This document shows positions 1 through 5,067 of a stretch of DNA of 5,067 nucleotides, piece by piece. Under the pieces are notes generated by a model that saw only the letters and a program-made list of their open reading frames with translations, did no database searches and was not told the DNA's origin. The DNA lies in assembly GCA_903888395.1 (NCBI GenBank), contig CAISTO010000220.1:1-5067 (forward strand), in the 5' to 3' direction. Source of the stretch: an uncultured Bacteroidota bacterium. GTDB lineage: Bacteria > Bacteroidota > Bacteroidia > UKL13-3. Position 1 is the first letter of the stretch; each line of letters begins with the position of its first letter. The position numbers and the translations under genes were made by a program.

Positions 1-1223
1 GTATAACATGCTAGCTTTGAATCATTGTCAATAAATCCTTGCGACAGGCCATGATAAATTGGGTCAAATTCAATGGTATTATCCAAATCGTTAAAAATGG
101 TATAAAGTCTTTCTATTTGTTTGCTTGTGTCACTGAAAATAATATTCTTAATTTTTGCCTTCTGATTGTTCTTTAGGTTTTCAATTAATAGTTTAAAGTT
201 TTTGTGAAATGTAGGTTGTGGCGAACAATTAAATTGTACTATTTCATTGCTTTTAAAACCATTTCTCACGCCAATTTCTACACAAGAATATTTGTTGATA
301 TAATCAAAAAACTGAGCTGAGTTAATGTATAAATCCGAAATATCAGTTAATGCTTTCTTTTCCTTTGAATCAGCATCGTTTTCATTTTTACGTACTAAAC
401 TTTTTTCCGCTTTTTCTAAACCATTTTCCAAAAGTTCGGTACTAAGTTTAATATCATCGGTAAAAAAAATGCTGTTTTCAGGTAAATAATCAAAAAAAGT
501 TTGACGTTTTTGCTCTACCATTTTTTGAACATTTGGAATAATATAAAACCAATCTACTTTCATTACAGAAAGCTGATCAATGGGATTAAAAACTCGGATA
601 CTTTCTATTTCATCACCATATAATTCAATGCGGTAAGGCATGTCGTTGCTAAACGAAAACACATCAATAATTCCACCTCTAATACTAAAATGACCCGCTT
701 CGTATACAAAATCGCTTCTTTCAAAATGATGCTCCGTTAAAAAATCAATAAAAAACTGCATATCGAAGTTTGAACCAACTTTTACTTCAAAAGTGTTTTG
801 AGTTAATTCCACTTCATTAATTACCATTTCTGTAATTGCATCAATGGTGGTCACAATTAATTCGCCTTTACCTTGTTTTTGATTTAACCTATTCAGGGTT
901 TCGGCTCGTTCAAGTACTAGGTTGTTTTCTAATAAATCTACTTGAAAATCTCTGCGGTAGGAAGCTGGAAAATACAAGGTGTTTTTACTTTCTAATAAAC
1001 TTTGTAAGTCGGCATAAAAATATTTTGCATCTTCTGCATTATTAAAAATAAATACTTGAGTTCTATAATTAAAATGGTAAATACATGCTGCTAAAATAGC
1101 ATCAATACTTCCAACTAAACCCTTAGCAAATATTTTACTTTGTTTTTTTTGGTTTAGCTTTTCAGCAATTTTATTGATGTTTTCGTTTTGACTATAAAGT
1201 CCTAATAGCTCTTGAATTTTCAC
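1..1223 (-). CDS. mfd: Transcription-repair coupling factor Mfd, N-terminal 407 residues (3' end outside window)
   Basis: Mfd is a cytoplasmic DNA translocase that removes RNA polymerase stalled at lesions and recruits UvrA for nucleotide excision repair. The frame is open from GTG (1223-1221) to the window edge: 407 codons plus two bases. Residues 1-220 form the UvrB-like module. A degenerate nucleotide-binding loop sits around residues 35-47, followed by FPASYRRDFQ (85-94). The most diagnostic stretch, residues 172-215, includes FVYEAGHFSIRGGIIDVFSF and then RIELYGDEIESIR, typical of domains 2/1b in Mfd and UvrB. The following region (about 221-407) looks like the linker and domain 3, ending in HGLSQGFIDND. 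The RNA polymerase-binding and helicase domains, expected in a protein of roughly 1100 residues, lie off the left edge. Start choice: no in-frame ATG or TTG lies between the upstream stop (near 1290) and the GTG, the first in-frame ATG is residue 133, and the GTG product begins with the VKIQELLGLY pattern I expect of Bacteroidetes Mfd. No Shine-Dalgarno sequence is visible. UvrB is excluded by the lack of a Walker A motif. Confidence 0.95.
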   Translation of the reverse strand, partial: MKIQELLGLYSQNENINKIAEKLNQKKQSKIFAKGLVGSIDAILAACIYHFNYRTQVFIFNNAEDAKYFYADLQSLLESKNTLYFPASYRRDFQVDLLENNLVLERAETLNRLNQKQGKGELIVTTIDAITEMVINEVELTQNTFEVKVGSNFDMQFFIDFLTEHHFERSDFVYEAGHFSIRGGIIDVFSFSNDMPYRIELYGDEIESIRVFNPIDQLSVMKVDWFYIIPNVQKMVEQKRQTFFDYLPENSIFFTDDIKLSTELLENGLEKAEKSLVRKNENDADSKEKKALTDISDLYINSAQFFDYINKYSCVEIGVRNGFKSNEIVQFNCSPQPTFHKNFKLLIENLKNNQKAKIKNIIFSDTSKQIERLYTIFNDLDNTIEFDPIYHGLSQGFIDNDSKLACY

Positions 1224-1243
1224 TGATATGAATAGATAACAAT

Positions 1244-1268
1244 AACCCGAATATGCATTATTCGGGTT
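1244..1268 (-). promoter_or_regulatory. Perfect 10-bp hairpin in the mfd leader
   Basis: On the plus strand, aacccgaata (1244-1253), a 5-nt loop tgcat (1254-1258) and tattcgggtt (1259-1268) form a perfect inverted repeat. It ends 20 nt upstream of the mfd GTG codon. If the TAnnTTTG element at 1279-1286 is the -7 box, the hairpin would lie almost at the 5' end of the mfd mRNA. No T-tract follows on either strand, so an intrinsic terminator is unlikely. An mRNA-stabilising 5' stem-loop or a protein-binding palindrome are possible roles, but neither is shown by the sequence. Confidence 0.6.
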
Positions 1269-1278
1269 CTCTATGATG

Positions 1279-1286
1279 CAAATATA
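1279..1286 (-). promoter_or_regulatory. mfd: Candidate Bacteroidetes -7 promoter element (TAnnTTTG) for mfd
   Basis: The minus strand reads TATATTTG here, an exact match to the TAnnTTTG -7 consensus used by the Bacteroidetes primary sigma factor. It would place the transcription start near 1272-1275 and give an untranslated leader of about 50 nt. The expected upstream TTG/TTTG (-33) box is not visible about 20 nt upstream, where the sequence is A-rich, so the call rests on one short motif and its position. Confidence 0.4.
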
Positions 1287-1357
1287 GATTTATGGTTTTT
1301 TGTTTTATTAAATAAAAAGAAAATTTTAAATAGGAAAATATTTTTGCCATTAATTAC

Positions 1358-1390
1358 ACCGATGCCATCGCTTAAAGCGATGGCATCGGT
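1358..1390. repeat. Perfect palindrome, 15-bp stem with 3-nt loop (copy A)
   Basis: Arms accgatgccatcgct (1358-1372) and agcgatggcatcggt (1376-1390) are exact reverse complements around the loop taa. The element is GC-rich compared with its surroundings. It lacks a flanking T-tract on either strand, so it is not an obvious intrinsic terminator. Confidence 0.9.
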
Positions 1391-1482
1391 TATGTAAACA
1401 AACCTATAAGGTTTTTGAAACTCTATAGTTTTTCTTTAACAAACTTTGTCAAAGTCTTGAACTTTGACAAAGTATCTCCCGC
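1358..1482. repeat. Tandem structured intergenic repeat, copy A (core)
   Basis: This 125-bp stretch is repeated without gaps at 1528-1652, an offset of 170 bp, with only four differences, all transitions (1373 t/c, 1387 c/t, 1448 g/a, 1476 c/t by copy A position). In order it holds a perfect 15-bp-stem palindrome (1358-1390), a 6-bp hairpin (1400-1414), a 5-bp hairpin (1418-1431) and a pair of ACTTTGnCAAAGT palindromes (1443-1473) that can fold into one 13-bp stem. No credible ORF and no transposase are present. It resembles a REP-like palindromic intergenic repeat or a non-autonomous element. The copies may continue past the core, but they diverge after 1482/1652. Confidence 0.85.
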
Positions 1483-1514
1483 ACTTTGTCAAAGTTTTTT
1501 TACTTTGATAAAGT
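1443..1514. repeat. Cluster of four ACTTTGnCAAAGT palindromes (copy A)
   Basis: The 13-nt motif occurs at 1443-1455 (centre t), 1461-1473 (centre a), 1483-1495 (centre t), and with one change at 1502-1514 (actttgataaagt). Each is a near-perfect dyad by itself. Because the centre base alternates, neighbours are also reverse complements: 1 pairs with 2 across the 5-nt loop cttga (13-bp stem), and 3 pairs with 4 across six T with one G-T pair. The structure could act as RNA hairpins or as repeated DNA-binding sites; nothing here decides between them. Confidence 0.85.
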
Positions 1515-1527
1515 TTAAAACAAAAGA

Positions 1528-1560
1528 ACCGATGCCATCGCTCAAAGCGATGGCATTGGT
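1528..1560. repeat. Near-perfect palindrome, 15-bp stem with 3-nt loop (copy B)
   Basis: Arms are accgatgccatcgct (1528-1542) and agcgatggcattggt (1546-1560), loop caa. The single departure from perfection is t1557 opposite g1531. That is a G-U pair if the plus strand is transcribed and an A-C mismatch if the minus strand is transcribed. Confidence 0.88.
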
Positions 1561-1652
1561 TATGTAAACAAACCTATAAGGTTTTTGAAACTCTATAGTT
1601 TTTCTTTAACAAACTTTATCAAAGTCTTGAACTTTGACAAAGTATTTCCCGC
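1528..1652. repeat. Tandem structured intergenic repeat, copy B (core)
   Basis: This is the second copy of the 125-bp unit, matching 1358-1482 at 121 of 125 positions without indels. It keeps the same order of elements: the long palindrome (1528-1560), the two small hairpins, and two ACTTTGnCAAAGT motifs at 1613-1625 (one change) and 1631-1643 (exact). It is followed by the divergent perfect dyad acttggccaagt (1653-1664). It lacks a counterpart of the fourth motif of copy A and runs directly into the terminator of the large downstream-reading gene. Confidence 0.85.
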
Positions 1653-1664
1653 ACTTGGCCAAGT
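1613..1664. repeat. Cluster of ACTTTGnCAAAGT-type palindromes (copy B)
   Basis: Three dyads follow one another: actttatcaaagt (1613-1625), actttgacaaagt (1631-1643) and acttggccaagt (1653-1664). The first two can pair as a 13-bp stem with one A-C mismatch on the plus strand, or one G-U pair on the minus strand. The third is a perfect 12-nt dyad of altered sequence at the position of the third motif in copy A. Confidence 0.75.
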
Positions 1665-1716
1665 TAATAAACAAAAAAAACCGACTCTTTTGAAGTCGGT
1701 TTTTTTTGTTTATTAA
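1664..1716 (-). terminator. Intrinsic terminator of the large surface-protein gene
   Basis: A perfect 23-bp inverted repeat (arms 1664-1686 and 1694-1716, 7-nt loop 1687-1693) begins five bases past the stop codon of the large gene, which is the first of two adjacent TAA codons (1724-1722, 1721-1719). Its core is CCGACT/AGTCGG flanked by eight A on one side and eight T on the other. Read on the minus strand it gives a GC stem followed by a U8 tract, the classic rho-independent form. Because it is symmetrical it should also stop transcription arriving on the plus strand. Confidence 0.92.
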
Positions 1717-1721
1717 AGTTA

Positions 1722-4700
1722 TTATTTAATAATCACAAACGATTTACTAAATACACCTTTTACAGTATTCATTCTTACAAAATACAATCCGTTGTTTTGA
1801 TTCGATAAATCAAATACGTTTTTAGATTGTAATTGGTTTTGGAATTTAGCTACTAATTGTCCTGTTACATTATAAACTTCAATTGAGTTAATATCAACTG
1901 CGTTTTTCACATCAATATTTAACATTCCATCATTAGGTGAAGGATATAAACTAAAGTATGATTCAAACGTGTTTTCAAGTATTCCAACATTACAAACTTG
2001 CTCTAATACATTTATTTGTCTGGTTACAGTTAAAGAACGGTTTCCAAAAGGATCTGTTACTACATAAGTTACAGGATAAATTCCTGGTATATCATTACGT
2101 AATTTAGTTTCATCTGTTAACACTTGAGCTTTTAAATTAGTAAAGTAATTATCTTTTACAATAAAACCTGGCTCTTGGAAATCACAGAAGCGTGGTAAAT
2201 TCATAGGATCTGAACCTAATAAAGTAATAACTGGTTTGCTACGTTTAGATATTTGCATAAAACGAACAATACTATCTGAATTTCCAACACAATCAGTTAC
2301 TACAAACTTCACTGGGAATATTCCTAATGTGTCGTTTCTTAGTGTGTTTGGTGTTCTAACAATTGTTAAAGTGTTGCTTGCACAATAGTTATCAGTAGCA
2401 GTTACACCAGGAATGGTAAAGCTAGAATATACTTCTACTTCTGTAGTTAAGTTACCAATTAGCGTAATTGATGGTTTAATAAAATCAGATACATCAACTG
2501 GAATGGTTAAGGTTGTTGCAGCATTTCCAGAAGAATCAGTTACATTATAAATCACAAAATATTTACCCATTACATTTGCATTTACTCCACTAATAGGTAT
2601 AACATTTAAAACTTTGTCATAATTATCTGTAGCAGTTACTATGTTCAATGGGAACGGTGTATTGATTTGGTGTTTATAGGTTGCACCAACAAATTTCTTC
2701 ACCCAAACTGGTTTTGTTGTATCTCTAACTCTAATTTGACGAACTGCAGTTTTAGTAAAGTTAAATGCATCAGTAATACTGTAAGTTCTTGTATAATTTC
2801 CTACCTTGTTTATGTTCAAATTAGAAGTAATTATCACGTTGTTATTTAATGCATTTCCTACATTATCAATTGCGGTATAACCTGGTTCTGCAGGATTTAT
2901 GCCTACTTCTACTGTATAAACTAATGGAGGTGTTAACACCAAAACCGGACCAGTACTGTTTAACTCTACTATAACTGTTCTGTATAATGTGTCAGAGGTG
3001 TTTCCAGAATAATCTGTTACAAAATATTTGATATTGTATACACCAATATTGGCTGTATCAAGCGTTGAAATAGTTTGAACTCTATTGCTAATATTTCCTT
3101 CTATATTGTCAGTTGCAGTTACCCAAGGATCAACAAATAATTTATTGATTTCGGTTCTAACAATACTAGTACTAAAGGCAGAACCGTTGAAGTATAATGT
3201 TGGTTTTACTTCATCTTTCTTAATTGAAACATTAAAATCTTTGAACATTCCAATTACTGAATATACAGAGTTAAACTGTGTAGAATTTGCTAAATCTAAT
3301 CCAACTCTCATTCTTGTATTTCCATAAGCTTGGTTAGCAGGAATAATAATGGTATCGGTTAATTGCGCATCACCATTGTTTATTTTGTTTAAAACTAACT
3401 CACTCGTTTCAAAATTTGCATTGTAGTTTTTATCAATCCAAACTTTATGGTCTAATGGCGAACCAGCTGATGGTCTATCCAATACCACAGCATATTTTCC
3501 ACCACGGTACATGGTTCCTACTTGAGTAGTGTTATTAATGTATTGGAATGAAGGTGCTGTTGCGTTTGCAAAAGTACTGTCTATTCCCGCCATTCTTATT
3601 CTTCTTATTCCCATGGTTGCATCTGCAATGGTGGAGAAAACTGTTCCTGTTCCAGGTGTTTGATAAGCACTAACATTGATAAATGCTACTTTGGTAACAG
3701 AGTCAATTCCAAATGCATTGGTAGTTGTTAACCTAATGGTATAAGGAACTGGACTTGTTAAACGCACCATTGGGCTTTGACTAGTTGCTGTTGTTCCATT
3801 TAAATACTGAACTGCTCCTGGTATAAATGTCCATCTCCATCCCGCAACTCCGTTAGCAGTTTGGTCTATCATGTTAAATGTATCGGTGTTAAATCCTAAA
3901 AACTTATCTGCTGTAAAACGTGCAATTGGTGGACGATTTACTGGTAAAAATGCTACTTGTTTGCACGATGTGTCTGAACCAACACAGTTATAAGTTACAA
4001 TACAAATATTTTTTAAAGTTGGTACTGTAATTAAAAAAGTACGTGTTGGACTAGATGTGGTTGAATCATAAATTCCGTTTCCATCTGTATCCCAACTGTA
4101 TTTCATTAGTTTACCAGTCGATTTATTTTTATAGGTTATCAATTGGTTTGAATAAACTGTATCCGAAATATCAATTCTTGAAATTGGTTTTGGATAACTT
4201 GCAGGAGTTGCTTTCCATCTAATAATAAACGATGCTGAATCGTAGTTTGATGGCAATGCACCAGTTCCTGGTTTGTATTTAAAGCTGATTGAACTTCCTC
4301 CTTTGATGGTTGATTGGGCAGTAGTTAAAGGAATTTGTCCTGATGAACTTGCGCCAATGGCAGTAATTCTTGGAGATGAAGTGGTTGGGCCATTGAATAT
4401 TTCAATACTATCTGTTGGCCACATTTTTATTCTTTCTACATATAATGTAATGGAGTCGGCACAAGGTGCAATGGTAAATCCAGGGCAGTTACTTGGCCAG
4501 CTGCTACGCGCATAAGTTTGGTAAGGACCACTGATTCCGTATAAAAATCCTTCGTCTTTTGTGCTTACAAATCCGCCTGAACCAGAGCACATGTAATTTC
4601 CTTCTACTACTTTTATGTAATCAGATTTACAAATAGAATCCATGCCTCGTAAATTCCATACACGCAAACAAACTTTAAATTGACCTGGGTCAAAAGCTGC

Positions 4701-5066
4701 TAGTCGTGGACTTGCCACGTTTTGTCCTGGTTGGCCAGTTCCTGTTATAAAATAATTGGCTATTCCATTACTTGGATCAGTGATACAACTGATACAAGGT
4801 GGATCTATTGTCCAATCCCATTGGGTTGGCCCGTTACTCGATAAATCAATAAATGGTGCTTCTTCAGTTATACCCATGATTCGTTTAAAGGTAATAAAAT
4901 CGGCTCGAGGTGCTTGACTTGGCGTGTCTACGTATATGTATTTATAAATTGAATCTCGTAATGAATCTCTTTTTAAATTATTTACAGCTAATAATTTTAC
5001 TAATTTTAAACCTGGAGAAGTAAATGTATAAGTAATGTTGTTATAATATTTAGCTGTATCAATATA
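1722..5066 (-). CDS. Very large secreted multidomain protein with PKD, CUB, GEVED and DUF5011 repeats and a T9SS sorting domain (5' end outside window)
   Basis: The frame is open from the right edge to TAA at 1722-1724, giving 1114 visible residues. An ATG at 4877 is internal: the 63 codons before it continue in frame and read as PKD-like sequence. Visible domains (residues counted from 5066): end of a PKD-like domain (1-46), PKD-like domain with CxxC (51-156), CUB-like domain (158-286), two PKD domains (290-375, 379-465), a GEVED-like domain (473-615), five DUF5011/HYR-like repeats (620-1020) and a type A T9SS C-terminal domain (1035-1114). The last has YPSPNDGMLNI, then VYNVTGQLV, and ends in SKSFVIIK. 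By family knowledge the product is exported by Sec, passed through the outer membrane by T9SS, and anchored on the surface or released. CUB, PKD and DUF5011 modules suggest adhesion or spacing of a distant N-terminal domain. No catalytic domain is visible, so the function is unknown. The signal peptide must lie beyond the window. Confidence 0.9.
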   Translation of the reverse strand, partial: YIDTAKYYNNITYTFTSPGLKLVKLLAVNNLKRDSLRDSIYKYIYVDTPSQAPRADFITFKRIMGITEEAPFIDLSSNGPTQWDWTIDPPCISCITDPSNGIANYFITGTGQPGQNVASPRLAAFDPGQFKVCLRVWNLRGMDSICKSDYIKVVEGNYMCSGSGGFVSTKDEGFLYGISGPYQTYARSSWPSNCPGFTIAPCADSITLYVERIKMWPTDSIEIFNGPTTSSPRITAIGASSSGQIPLTTAQSTIKGGSSISFKYKPGTGALPSNYDSASFIIRWKATPASYPKPISRIDISDTVYSNQLITYKNKSTGKLMKYSWDTDGNGIYDSTTSSPTRTFLITVPTLKNICIVTYNCVGSDTSCKQVAFLPVNRPPIARFTADKFLGFNTDTFNMIDQTANGVAGWRWTFIPGAVQYLNGTTATSQSPMVRLTSPVPYTIRLTTTNAFGIDSVTKVAFINVSAYQTPGTGTVFSTIADATMGIRRIRMAGIDSTFANATAPSFQYINNTTQVGTMYRGGKYAVVLDRPSAGSPLDHKVWIDKNYNANFETSELVLNKINNGDAQLTDTIIIPANQAYGNTRMRVGLDLANSTQFNSVYSVIGMFKDFNVSIKKDEVKPTLYFNGSAFSTSIVRTEINKLFVDPWVTATDNIEGNISNRVQTISTLDTANIGVYNIKYFVTDYSGNTSDTLYRTVIVELNSTGPVLVLTPPLVYTVEVGINPAEPGYTAIDNVGNALNNNVIITSNLNINKVGNYTRTYSITDAFNFTKTAVRQIRVRDTTKPVWVKKFVGATYKHQINTPFPLNIVTATDNYDKVLNVIPISGVNANVMGKYFVIYNVTDSSGNAATTLTIPVDVSDFIKPSITLIGNLTTEVEVYSSFTIPGVTATDNYCASNTLTIVRTPNTLRNDTLGIFPVKFVVTDCVGNSDSIVRFMQISKRSKPVITLLGSDPMNLPRFCDFQEPGFIVKDNYFTNLKAQVLTDETKLRNDIPGIYPVTYVVTDPFGNRSLTVTRQINVLEQVCNVGILENTFESYFSLYPSPNDGMLNIDVKNAVDINSIEVYNVTGQLVAKFQNQLQSKNVFDLSNQNNGLYFVRMNTVKGVFSKSFVIIK
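1725..1964 (-). other. T9SS type A C-terminal sorting domain
   Basis: The last 80 residues (1035-1114) show the usual three blocks of the family: SLYPSPNDGMLNIDV, IEVYNVTGQLV, and LSNQNNGLYFVRM followed by SKSFVIIK at the very C-terminus. This domain directs export through the outer membrane by the type IX secretion system, is normally cleaved there, and is known only from Bacteroidota and close relatives. Confidence 0.93.
2007..3209 (-). other. Array of five DUF5011/HYR-like immunoglobulin-fold repeats
   Basis: Five units of about 76-83 residues occupy visible residues 620-702, 705-780, 782-860, 862-940 and 942-1020. Each opens with a K-P-x-(I/L/V) strand or similar, has a central (A/V)-x-D-N turn (TATDN, TAIDN, TATDN, TATDN, IVKDN) and closes with G-x-Y-x-V-x-Y-x-V-T-D-x-x-G-N. 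Sequence identity between units is low outside these motifs, so the array is old, not a recent DNA duplication. Such arrays act as stalks holding other domains away from the cell surface. Confidence 0.85.
3222..3650 (-). other. GEVED-like domain (divergent)
   Basis: Visible residues 473-615 carry the signature HKVWIDKNYNANFETSELV (541-558), matching the 'VWIDxNxNGxFED' centre of GEVED domains, and later NTRMRVGLD. The terminal motif that names the family, normally GEVEDY, is GMFKDF here (606-611). The domain sits in its usual company of PKD, repeat and T9SS modules. Its function in the family is not established as far as I know. Confidence 0.65.
3672..4199 (-). other. Two consecutive PKD domains
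   Basis: Visible residues 290-375 and 379-465 fit the PKD beta-sandwich pattern. The first has YSWDTDGNGIYDS (324-335) in place of the common WDFGDG turn and three Cys (355, 361, 368). The second opens with RPPIARFTADK, has WRWTF in the central strand and ends in a TIRLTTTNAFGIDSVTK strand pair. PKD domains are rigid extracellular spacers or carbohydrate and protein contact modules. Confidence 0.75.
4209..4595 (-). other. CUB-like domain within the large surface protein
   Basis: Visible residues 158-286 follow the CUB plan: an initial Cys (160), a Gly-rich opening with GISGPYQTYARSSWPSNC (Cys194), a second Cys (202) before the strand SITLYVERIKM, then TDSIEIFNG, matching the 'D-x-hydrophobic-x-hydrophobic-x-x-G' centre of CUB domains, and a closing SFIIRWKAT strand. 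CUB domains bind proteins or sugars, often with calcium. Assignment is by eye. Confidence 0.65.
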
Positions 5067-5067
5067 A

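Noticed and set aside
836..1045. Plus-strand ORF of 69 codons
   Set aside because: It lies wholly antisense to well-supported mfd coding sequence, and its translation resembles no known protein.
1..1223. UvrB instead of Mfd
   Set aside because: The N-terminal nucleotide-binding loop is degenerate with no Walker A, and the residues after about 220 do not follow UvrB, whereas RGGIIDVFSF to GDEIESIR followed by the HGLSQGF region fits Mfd.
1358..1390. Intrinsic terminator for a gene on either strand
   Set aside because: The stem is strong but no T-tract follows on plus or minus, and the real terminator of the large gene lies at 1664-1716.
1358..1665. CRISPR array
   Set aside because: There are only two long (125-bp) nearly identical units that adjoin with no regular short repeat-spacer alternation, and no cas gene is visible.
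1358..1665. Insertion sequence with transposase
   Set aside because: No ORF of useful length or transposase motif lies in the interval, and no target-site duplication could be recognised. A non-autonomous element remains possible but unproven.
2007..3209. Recent DNA-level tandem duplication in the DUF5011 array
   Set aside because: The five units share only structural motifs; nucleotide similarity between them is low, so they are ancient repeats.
2667..4515. Plus-strand ORFs of 60-80 codons at 2667-2849, 3085-3327 and 4273-4515
   Set aside because: All are antisense to the large surface-protein gene, whose domains are continuous through these intervals.
4875..4877. ATG at 4877 as the true start of the large protein
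   Set aside because: The frame stays open for 63 further codons to the window edge and those residues continue PKD-like sequence; the ATG falls inside a domain and no signal peptide follows it.

Overview
The window is AT-rich, compact DNA whose gene content points to a member of the phylum Bacteroidota. The strongest clue is a C-terminal domain of the type IX secretion (T9SS, type A) sorting family on the large protein. Supporting clues are a Bacteroidetes-style Mfd N-terminus, a TAnnTTTG promoter element, and the absence of Shine-Dalgarno sequences. I cannot name the genus from the sequence alone.

Layout, left to right. Positions 1-1223, minus strand: the first 407 codons of mfd (transcription-repair coupling factor), starting at GTG and running off the left edge. 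Positions 1224-1357: the mfd leader and promoter region, with a candidate -7 element and a perfect 10-bp hairpin near the predicted 5' end of the mRNA. Positions 1358 to about 1665: a structured, non-coding intergenic element duplicated in tandem with a 170-bp offset. Each copy carries a 15-bp-stem palindrome, two small hairpins and a cluster of 13-nt ACTTTGnCAAAGT palindromes. Positions 1664-1716: a strong, symmetrical intrinsic terminator. Positions 1722-5066, minus strand: the last 1114 residues of a very large secreted multidomain protein (PKD-like, CUB-like, PKD, PKD, GEVED-like, five DUF5011/HYR-like repeats, T9SS sorting domain). Its start lies beyond the right edge.

Both genes read leftwards, but nothing links them functionally. 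The surface protein ends at its own terminator and mfd appears to have its own promoter. No complete new system is visible. The parts most worth a second look are the duplicated hairpin-rich element between the two genes and the unusual domain mix and eroded motifs in the secreted protein. Domain names rest on motif recognition by eye, not on a profile search.
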